This document shows, one piece after another, positions 1-5,448 of a DNA stretch of 5,700 bases. Under the pieces are notes generated by a model. The model was given only the letters and a program-made list of their open reading frames with translations. It was not told the DNA's origin and made no database searches. The first letter of the stretch is position 1. Every line of letters starts with the position of its first letter. Source of the DNA: Verrucomicrobia bacterium UBA2970 (GTDB lineage Bacteria > Verrucomicrobiota > Verrucomicrobiia > Limisphaerales > AAA164-E04). A program made the position numbers and the translations under genes. The stretch covers positions 1 through 5,700 of the forward strand of contig DEAY01000321.1 in NCBI GenBank assembly GCA_002348345.1. The letters are read 5' to 3'.

Positions 1-2
1 GT

Positions 3-1022
3 GGATCGGAGGTGTTTCAATGGAATCTCGAACCGGAGCGGCGCCCTCGGGATGTTTTGGTTCGGGAGGCGGAACTGCTTTCCGGGAAGAATAGAGACGT
101 GACGGGTGAGCTCATGGAGATGAGTTCGACGAATTTGGTGGAATCATGGTCCCTCCTGGTCGAGGCTCACCCGGAATTGTTTTCTGTCGACATTGAGCAG
201 CGAATCGGTTGGCATCATACGGGGTTGCGTTCGGCGCTCGATCGCCAGGCCTATCAAAGCGCCGGCTTTCATGCCTCCGTTTTGAAGCGACTCTCTGAGG
301 CAAACACCGCCTATCGTTCCGAAATCGAGCCGTTGCTCTTGCCCATGATGGAGGCTCCGGCCTATCCACGGATGGGGGGGCGCGTCGAACCCGCTGGGTT
401 TGAAGCGCTCTATCAGTCACGAGTTCCCATTCGCGTCGCCCCCCGTGATCCCGAGGCGAAGGCAGGACTGGTCGATCTTTCCCCCTCCTACAATGGTTTG
501 CTGGAGGATTCGTGGCTCTATACCCAAGTCGGTTCGGATGACTTGTCATTGATGTTGCCTGGAGTGCGTGAGTTGGGAGGAGTGGAATACGATGTGCGGG
601 GAGTGGTGCAAGTTGCCAGTGCAAAGTTGAATCTCAATTCCAAACGTCGGTTTCCGGTGGCGGTTGAAGCCATTGATGTGGGCCAGCGGGGACGTCGGCT
701 GCACTTGCTCCATTCGGCGGTCTATCCCTCGGGCGACGGAGAGGTGGTGGGTTCCTATCGCCTTCGATTCGCCGATGGCAGTGAACTGGTTCGAGAATTG
801 GTGTATGGAGCGGATGTGGCAGACTGGAGGCAGTCGGCGCAGGCCGACGGAGTGGCGAGGCTCAACATCGTTCACCGCCAGGGCACGGCGGCCGGCCGTG
901 AGGTTCGACTGTTTTCAATGATGATCCCCTTTCCCTCGCCCGATTCAGAGTTGCTGTCTGTCGACTTGATCGGTGGCGAGAGGGACTCGGCCCCATTCCT
1001 TGTGGCATTGACCGTCGAGTGA
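3..1022 (+). CDS. C-terminal part of a protein with a Verrucomicrobiota-type C-terminal domain, function unknown (5' truncated)
   Basis: The frame is open to the left edge, so the true start is probably outside the window; a GTG at 12 is the first in-frame start codon but the residues before it (GSE) read on smoothly. Numbering from that GTG, residues 1-110 are charged and probably helical, with a W-H...A...Y...A-x-F-H...L pattern (67-94) that vaguely recalls helical-repeat (TPR-like) linkers. Residues 154-275 form a distinct beta-rich domain: VDLSPSYNGLLEDSW (154-168), MLPGV (181-185), GGVEYDVRGVVQV (189-201), GRRLHLLHS (227-235), GSYRLRFADGSE (247-258) and LVYGADVADW (263-272). From memory, this motif order recurs at the C-termini of many verrucomicrobial proteins, some with kinase or repeat domains upstream. 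No catalytic motif is visible here. The gene converges with the lipoprotein pair (7-bp gap). The reading frame is secure; the function is unknown. Confidence 0.88.
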   Translation, partial: GSEVFQWNLEPERRPRDVLVREAELLSGKNRDVTGELMEMSSTNLVESWSLLVEAHPELFSVDIEQRIGWHHTGLRSALDRQAYQSAGFHASVLKRLSEANTAYRSEIEPLLLPMMEAPAYPRMGGRVEPAGFEALYQSRVPIRVAPRDPEAKAGLVDLSPSYNGLLEDSWLYTQVGSDDLSLMLPGVRELGGVEYDVRGVVQVASAKLNLNSKRRFPVAVEAIDVGQRGRRLHLLHSAVYPSGDGEVVGSYRLRFADGSELVRELVYGADVADWRQSAQADGVARLNIVHRQGTAAGREVRLFSMMIPFPSPDSELLSVDLIGGERDSAPFLVALTVE

Positions 1023-1029
1023 GAGAACC

Positions 1030-2007
1030 TTACGGGCCCACAGGGACGATCTCGAGAAGCCTGGTCGAGTATTTCTGGGTGACGGTGATTTCGGAATCGT
1101 CGGGAATGTTCTGAAGGACGCGCCGGTTGGGGCTGACATCCAAGTGGTAGGTCACAATGCTGTCGAGATACTGGCCGAGTTGCGGATCAAAGGAGGCCCG
1201 TCCGTCAAATTGACCGTTCTCAAGCAGAAACGCTCGACTGCGGATAGCCTCTTTCATGAGCGCTGTTTTTGCGGTTCCTATGAAACGGATTTGGTGGACC
1301 GGTCGACCTCCACGGATTTCCTCTCCCAGGAGTTGGGCGGTGCCGTCCAGGGAGGTCGGCCCCAGGATGCCCAACTGCCGGGTTTCTTGAACCGGCCAGG
1401 CATTTCCGCTCTTGAAATTGCCCTGGGGAAATGGGGTGAGGTAGACTAGTTGGCGGATCGGGTCATCCGCGTAGATGCTGTGAAAGAGTTCACGAAAACT
1501 GGTCGTATGCGCTTGAGTCACCCTTTGCAGCAATGGGGCCAGGCCGAGGACCGCCTCGATTTCTTGGGACTCGGAGAGCGTGAGCTTAACTTCGGCATGG
1601 GCGATCGGTCCGAAGGCCTCCGCGAGGCGTCGATCGAGTACCGACGGACCAACCTCTGGATCTTTCGAATTGTAGCTGCCTTCGCTCACCCCTTCCTTCA
1701 TCGAGACCTGGAGATGGGAAAAGACCATCCGGATGTGCTCCAGCGTTCCGTCTGAGGATGCCTCGGGTTGGAGGGTGTAATCCTGAGTGAGTCTCAGATA
1801 GTTTCGATGGGGTCCCTCCGAGTCTTGGATTTCGAGGTCCTGCGAAACATCGAATCGGTAGTGCAACCGTTGTTTTGGGTTCCAGCGGTACTCGAGCGTG
1901 TTCCCCTCGGGGGCCCGATCTTCGGTCGGTTGTTCGGTGGGGCGCCTACCATCACAGCCCGCGACGAGGGCGATCAGCCCCATGAGCACGCGGGAGGAGA
2001 AGTTCAT
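1030..2007 (-). CDS. Predicted lipoprotein, smaller member of a tandem paralogous pair
   Basis: This 325-residue protein starts with a short lipoprotein signal: basic R6, a hydrophobic core (7-17) and lipobox VAGC with the lipidated cysteine at C18. The mature N-terminus (19-37) is a polar, proline- and glutamate-rich linker. The rest is predominantly beta-type sequence with no transmembrane helix. Landmarks are LEYRWNPKQRLHYRFDVS (38-55), YNSKDP (112-117), SGNAWP (200-205) and SFDPQLGQYLDS (272-283), each with a counterpart in the upstream gene, so the two are paralogs. The general look (periplasmic beta-rich, 'G-x-x-W' then 'DP-x-x-G-x-F/Y') resembles uncharacterised lipoprotein families such as DUF6263, but I could not test that. 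It lies 54 bp downstream of its paralog, probably in one transcript. The ATG has no Shine-Dalgarno; the preceding bases are A-rich. Asp at +2 after the cysteine would favour inner-membrane retention under the E. coli rule. Function unknown. Confidence 0.92.
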   Translation of the reverse strand: MNFSSRVLMGLIALVAGCDGRRPTEQPTEDRAPEGNTLEYRWNPKQRLHYRFDVSQDLEIQDSEGPHRNYLRLTQDYTLQPEASSDGTLEHIRMVFSHLQVSMKEGVSEGSYNSKDPEVGPSVLDRRLAEAFGPIAHAEVKLTLSESQEIEAVLGLAPLLQRVTQAHTTSFRELFHSIYADDPIRQLVYLTPFPQGNFKSGNAWPVQETRQLGILGPTSLDGTAQLLGEEIRGGRPVHQIRFIGTAKTALMKEAIRSRAFLLENGQFDGRASFDPQLGQYLDSIVTYHLDVSPNRRVLQNIPDDSEITVTQKYSTRLLEIVPVGP

Positions 2008-2061
2008 TGTTTTATTTTGGGAAGTCGGCGGCCCGAACGGGGCCTGGTTTCAGTGACCGGC

Positions 2062-3120
2062 CTAGGGCCCTTCGGTTCCTGATTCGGGCGGGGATTGGGT
2101 TTCATCACTCGCTCCGATGTCGTCCACCCGAACCAAGCGTCGTCGCATGGTTTGACGCACTTCGAGCATGAGTCCGCCGCCTTGCATTGCCTCAGCGGGG
2201 ATGCCCGGAACGGCCATTCTCATCTTGAGGTCTTGCTCGGCTGAGGCGTCGATGAACTGCCCCACTCGGGGGTCGTACCACATTTTTCCGGAGGTCTTTC
2301 CTCCTGTGATTTCCATCATTTGGGACATGCCTTCGCTCTCCGCCTTGCTGCCACCCTTGACGGTGCCTGAAAATGTCATCAGGGCACATTCAGTGTCTTG
2401 ATGATTCTCGAGGTTCTTGAATTGGTACTGTTGATCGGTCACGAATCGGCCCAGGGCGCCGAGGTCTTGAGTGATCTCCAGGGGCCATGAATCCCCCGGT
2501 TGAACGGGTCTTTCTGGTATCCCGCTGGGACGTGTCAGGTTGGCGATGTAGGACTCCGAAAACATCCCTTGGACCATGGCCTCGAGTTGCGGGTTGGCGT
2601 TGCTCAAGACCTGCTGGCGGAGGCCTTCGATGCCATCCGTTGAGACCACTTGAAGGTCGGCATCGAGTTCCACCGAAATCGGGTGGCCCATGGCCTGGGT
2701 GAGTCCCGCATACATGTCAGCAAAGGGATCGCCCTCCTTGATTTGATCCTGAGAGTTGAAGGACGCTTTGACGCCGCCCATATCAATATCAAATCTGGTT
2801 TCGAGAAACTCAAATTCGAGTTTCCTCCCCCCCGATGGAGTCGCCTCCAAGACCCCGACGGAGAATTGTTGCGTTTGGGTCGCACGCTGACCTTCGGGCA
2901 GGAGATTTCCCAGGGCTTCCCCGAAATCGGTTTCGTAGCTCATGTCGAACTCGAAGAGGTATCGCTTGCCGACGTCGTACTGGAGTGCGATTTCGAGATG
3001 ATCTGGGCCGATCTCCGGATCAGATGAGCGACCGCTTTCTGGCGAACAGCCGCCGGTCAATACCAGGAGAACCAGAGCGGCGGAAGCGGTGAGGAGTGAA
3101 ACATTTTTGAAGGAGAACAT
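2062..3120 (-). CDS. Predicted lipoprotein, larger member of a tandem paralogous pair
   Basis: I start this protein at the ATG at 3120 (352 residues), because it places a classic lipoprotein signal at the N-terminus: K5, hydrophobic core 7-22, lipobox LTGGC with the modified cysteine at C25. The frame is open 44 codons further upstream (to 3252), but that extension would bury the signal peptide; an ATG at 3138 is the only sensible alternative. After a polar linker (26-40) come a beta-rich region, then FNSQDQ (121-126), an amphipathic stretch with TQAMGHPISVELDADLQV (141-158), PGDSWP (208-213), a Gly/Met-rich stretch (256-275) and WYDPRVGQFIDAS (281-293). The tail after 335 is acidic and proline-rich, probably disordered. 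The motif order matches the smaller lipoprotein encoded downstream. Ser at +2 fits outer-membrane sorting. I see no Shine-Dalgarno. It is probably the first gene of the pair's transcript. Function unknown; a cell-envelope binding or structural role is inference. Confidence 0.92.
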   Translation of the reverse strand: MFSFKNVSLLTASAALVLLVLTGGCSPESGRSSDPEIGPDHLEIALQYDVGKRYLFEFDMSYETDFGEALGNLLPEGQRATQTQQFSVGVLEATPSGGRKLEFEFLETRFDIDMGGVKASFNSQDQIKEGDPFADMYAGLTQAMGHPISVELDADLQVVSTDGIEGLRQQVLSNANPQLEAMVQGMFSESYIANLTRPSGIPERPVQPGDSWPLEITQDLGALGRFVTDQQYQFKNLENHQDTECALMTFSGTVKGGSKAESEGMSQMMEITGGKTSGKMWYDPRVGQFIDASAEQDLKMRMAVPGIPAEAMQGGGLMLEVRQTMRRRLVRVDDIGASDETQSPPESGTEGP

Positions 3121-3410
3121 GGTGCTGCCGACGATCATCGGTTGAACAAATCCAAGGACGCGATTCGAGTGAAATTCAGTCGAGATAAAGAACCTCCAAG
3201 ACTGTTTAGGGGATCTAAGGTTGGAATCAAAGGCAAAAAGTTGAGTTGGCAAGGGTTCGAAAGTCTGGATTGAAGGACTCGATCAGGATGTCAGACTGGC
3301 TGGGTTGGCGTTGCCCCGCGCATTTCCCGAGAGAATGGCTCAACCGCCTCTCCGTCTTCGATCGAGAACCGCCATGGCGGTTGCTTTTAGGATGGAGCGA
3401 GGCCTGGTCT
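3121..3410. other. Intergenic region between the lipoprotein pair and the transporter gene
   Basis: This 290-bp gap must contain the promoter for the minus-strand lipoprotein genes (its left end lies upstream of the start at 3120) and the 3' end of the dehydrogenase-transporter transcript (its right end). The left half is more A/T-rich on inspection, as expected for a promoter, but I could not pick out a convincing -35/-10 pair. The right half carries the palindrome at 3367-3382. Open frames crossing the gap have no protein-like composition and continue as antisense shadows of the transporter gene. I see no tRNA-like cloverleaf or other RNA gene. Confidence 0.7.
3367..3382. repeat. Perfect 16-bp palindrome downstream of the transporter gene
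   Basis: AACCGCCATGGCGGTT is a perfect inverted repeat, foldable as a 6-bp stem with a 4-base CATG loop. It lies 28 bp past the transporter stop codon. In the transporter's transcription direction it is not followed by a T-run, so it is not a classic intrinsic terminator; on the plus strand it is followed by GCTTTTAG, a weak T-tract, but no plus-strand gene ends here. The same half-site CAACCGCC occurs again at 3341-3348, giving an alternative 8-bp pairing with 3376-3383. It may be an mRNA 3' stem, a weak terminator or a protein-binding site; the sequence alone does not decide. Confidence 0.6.
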
Positions 3411-4670
3411 TTATGCAGGAAGCGGTTTCCCTTTGGTCTCGGGGGCCAGCCAAATGAGAACCATTCCAGCGAGATAAACCAGGGTAATGACCGAGCCCAT
3501 CCTGGCGTAGTCGCCGTCGAAGGTGGCGACCAACTGGCCTCCGGCCACCGCTCCAATGGCTGCAAAAATTCGGCCCGCGTTGTAGGCGACCCCCTGGCCA
3601 GTCGCCCGAGATCGCGTCGGGAAAAGCTCGGGAAGGTAAAGCGGAAACCATCCGTAAAACGCCGAGGCTGCCCCCCCGGTGAGGAAGATCAAAAGCTTCA
3701 TGGTGAAAGCGTATTCGAGGTCGAGTCGGAAGAGCGTTCCCGAACAGACGAGGGCACAACAGCAGATGCCAAAATAGGCTGGCCGACGTCCCACACGGCC
3801 TCCGACGAGGGGACCGGCAAGACATCCCACGATGGCCCCCATGGCCGCCAACATACCGGCTTCAGCCTTGGCAGCCGGTTGGCTTGCCCCGACCAATTGG
3901 TCGACCCAGATCGGAATCCACTGAACCGACCCCCATGTGCCGATCAAGGCAATCGAGGAAAAGGCGATGGCCAGACAGGTGTTGCGCAGGAGATCCTTGG
4001 AAACGATTTCTCGCAGCGGTTGATGTTGCTGAACGGTCTTGAGGGACGCTTTCCAGCGCTCTGACTCGGGTACAAAGAGACGGATGAGAAACACCAGAAT
4101 CGCGGGAAGTCCTCCCACCAGCCACATCCACCGCCATGAGTCGGGGGTGACCTCCTTGACCTTGGCCACCCAACCGACCAGAAGGAACCCAGCATTGGCC
4201 GCCGCTCCAATGATGCCCGCCATGAGCGGTCTCAAGCGTTCAGGCCAACATTCCATGACGAGGGCAACTCCCAGCGACCATTCGCCTCCCATTCCCAGGG
4301 CGGCCAGGAATCGAAAGGCACCCAAGTGCCAGGGTTCCTGGGCGAAGTAGCCGAGGGCGGTGAAGACCGAGTAGGTGAGAATGCTGATGGACATTGCCTT
4401 TACCCGACCAATTCGGTCTCCCAGCCACCCGAATACGAGGCCACCCACTGCGGCGCCGATCAGAAAAAGCGCGGTGACATACCCCATCCAGCGCCCTACG
4501 AAGGCGTCCAATCCGTCGATGGGGCCCACCATGGAATGGAGAGCGGGACGGGCGACGATGGGAAAGAGGCCCATCTCGAACCCGTCGAACAGCCAACCTA
4601 GCACGGCTGCGGTCAATACCATGAAGTGGCTTCGCTTGAGCTTGGTGCTTGGTTCAGTGGGGGCGGGCAT
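3411..4670 (-). CDS. MFS transporter, probable proton-coupled metabolite symporter
   Basis: This 419-residue protein is a full-length 12-helix major facilitator superfamily permease of the inner membrane. TM1 carries GWLFDGFE (25-32), the acidic 'DGF[DE]' signature of the aromatic-acid and sialate/lactate H+ symporter branches. The loop after TM2 has motif A, GWLGDRIGRVK (81-91); TM4 has RFLAALGMGGEW (120-131). PESERW (201-206) follows TM6, and a hydrophilic central loop runs to about 230. The second half repeats motif A as GGRVGRRPAY (290-299), and PELFPTRSRATGQG (347-360) with YNAGR (363-367) is typical of the same branches. It ends in PETKG (410-414), common in sugar/metabolite porters. 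Substrate is not determinable; a small organic acid or sugar acid is a guess. A Cys cluster (303-305) sits in TM9. It lies 22 bp after the dehydrogenase gene on the same strand, implying co-transcription. The ATG lacks an obvious Shine-Dalgarno; the next Met (17) would clip the cytoplasmic N-terminus just before TM1. Confidence 0.96.
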   Translation of the reverse strand: MPAPTEPSTKLKRSHFMVLTAAVLGWLFDGFEMGLFPIVARPALHSMVGPIDGLDAFVGRWMGYVTALFLIGAAVGGLVFGWLGDRIGRVKAMSISILTYSVFTALGYFAQEPWHLGAFRFLAALGMGGEWSLGVALVMECWPERLRPLMAGIIGAAANAGFLLVGWVAKVKEVTPDSWRWMWLVGGLPAILVFLIRLFVPESERWKASLKTVQQHQPLREIVSKDLLRNTCLAIAFSSIALIGTWGSVQWIPIWVDQLVGASQPAAKAEAGMLAAMGAIVGCLAGPLVGGRVGRRPAYFGICCCALVCSGTLFRLDLEYAFTMKLLIFLTGGAASAFYGWFPLYLPELFPTRSRATGQGVAYNAGRIFAAIGAVAGGQLVATFDGDYARMGSVITLVYLAGMVLIWLAPETKGKPLPA

Positions 4671-4692
4671 GACGAAGAATCAAGGAAGGTTT

Positions 4693-5406
4693 TCAGCGTC
4701 TGGGGCGGACGAGAAGTTCCTGTACAACAGCCCGTTGCGGCAAGTTGACTGCCAACATCACACATTCCGCGACATCCTCGGCCTGGAGCATCGAGGCGAA
4801 CGATTCCGGTGGCGGGGCGGAGGGGCGCAGTTCGAGCAGTGGTGTGTCGATTTCTCCGGGCAGAATGGCGCAGGCCCGGATGCCGTTCCGGTTTTCCTCC
4901 GCGTTGATCGCCTGGGTCAGCCCTCGCTGTCCAAATTTTGAGACGGTGTAGGCAGGGCCAGCCAGGGGGGCTCCCCAGATGGCTGCATCCGAAACGATAT
5001 TGACGATGGTGCCGGAGCCGCGGCCCCGCATCTGTGGCAGGAAGGCCTGGACGGTGTAGTAGGTTCCGTTGAGATTGGTCGAGACGATGCGGTCGTAGTC
5101 CTCCTGTGTGACCTCATTCAACTGTCTCTTGGGGACATTCGTGCCGGCGGAATTGACCAAGAGTTCGACGCTTCCGAAGCCCTCCAGCACCTGCTCCGCC
5201 ATCTGATTGACGGCAGTGAGGTCTCCCACGTTGGCGGGAACGATCAGGCATTGTTCTGAATCCAATCCCGCCTGTCGGGCCGTTTCCTCAAGATGGGATT
5301 GGGTTCGGCCGACGAGGGCGATCTTCCATCCTTGGGTCGCCAGGCCCTGGGCGACCGCTCGCCCAACCCCCGTGCCTGCTCCTGTAATGACTGCCGTTTG
5401 ATTCAT
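4693..5406 (-). CDS. Classical short-chain dehydrogenase/reductase (SDR)
   Basis: This complete 237-residue cytoplasmic oxidoreductase has the Rossmann fold of classical SDRs, at the family's usual length. The cofactor loop is TGAGTGVGRA (8-17). R34 in VGRTQ after the second strand suggests NADP(H) preference by the usual rule. The NNAG motif appears as NSAG (85-88). The catalytic tetrad is complete: N111 (in STNLNG), S139 (in IVSDAA), Y153 and K157 (AYTVSK). The segment after strand 6 reads LPGEIDTP (182-189), a normal 'PG-x-x-x-T' element. One departure is N59 in PANV, where the family usually has Asp touching the adenine. The substrate-binding region (about 190-207) is short and proline-rich, so the substrate cannot be predicted. 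It is the first gene of a likely operon with the MFS transporter, so the pair may take up and oxidise or reduce one metabolite; that link is inference. The start ATG has a GAGGGA Shine-Dalgarno. Confidence 0.96.
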   Translation of the reverse strand: MNQTAVITGAGTGVGRAVAQGLATQGWKIALVGRTQSHLEETARQAGLDSEQCLIVPANVGDLTAVNQMAEQVLEGFGSVELLVNSAGTNVPKRQLNEVTQEDYDRIVSTNLNGTYYTVQAFLPQMRGRGSGTIVNIVSDAAIWGAPLAGPAYTVSKFGQRGLTQAINAEENRNGIRACAILPGEIDTPLLELRPSAPPPESFASMLQAEDVAECVMLAVNLPQRAVVQELLVRPRR

Positions 5407-5448
5407 TGTTCCTTTCCCTCAATCCTTTACGTGACTCAGAGCCTCACT
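5407..5448. promoter_or_regulatory. Short divergent spacer between the SDR operon and the right-edge gene
   Basis: Only 42 bp separate the SDR start from the proposed ATG of the plus-strand gene, or 24 bp if that gene starts at the GTG at 5431. If both genes are real, their promoters must lie here or overlap the neighbouring coding sequence. I see no clear -35/-10 pair or operator palindrome in it. Confidence 0.35.
5415..5420 (-). promoter_or_regulatory. Ribosome binding site of the SDR gene
   Basis: On the minus strand GAGGGA lies 8 bases before the ATG at 5406, with a second purine run AAAGGA closer in. It supports that ATG as the start. It is the only convincing Shine-Dalgarno sequence I found ahead of the four complete genes. 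Confidence 0.6.

Noticed and set aside
8..94. GGAGG at 8-12 spaced 7 bases before an ATG at 20, resembling an ideal translation start.
   Set aside because: The ATG frame hits a stop after about 24 codons and its product is Gly/Arg-rich with no pattern, while the overlapping frame from base 3 runs through 1022 with coherent domain motifs.
1144..2082. Three plus-strand open frames in a single phase, nearly end to end, suggesting a broken gene.
   Set aside because: They lie exactly antisense to the smaller lipoprotein gene, which has a proper signal peptide and a paralog. The frames carry no recognisable motif, so they are shadows, not a pseudogene.
3121..3252. A 44-residue N-terminal extension of the larger lipoprotein, open in frame to an ATG at 3252.
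   Set aside because: It would put a lipoprotein signal peptide and lipobox in the interior of the protein, and the extension has no signal-like or conserved character. It is more likely untranslated leader.
3367..3390. The palindrome plus GCTTTTAG read as a plus-strand intrinsic terminator.
   Set aside because: No plus-strand gene ends upstream of it, and the T-run is only four bases. In the direction of the real upstream gene (minus strand) no T-run follows the stem.
3246..4064. A 272-codon plus-strand open frame antisense to the transporter gene.
   Set aside because: Its translation is highly polar, rich in Arg, Gly, Ser and Pro with no domain pattern, and the opposite strand encodes an unmistakable MFS transporter. 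It is a shadow of GC-rich coding sequence.
1963..5324. A repeated GACGAGGGCGATC word near 1963 and 5313.
   Set aside because: It is a short match of about 13 bases within coding sequences of unrelated genes, with no flanking similarity, expected by chance and codon bias.
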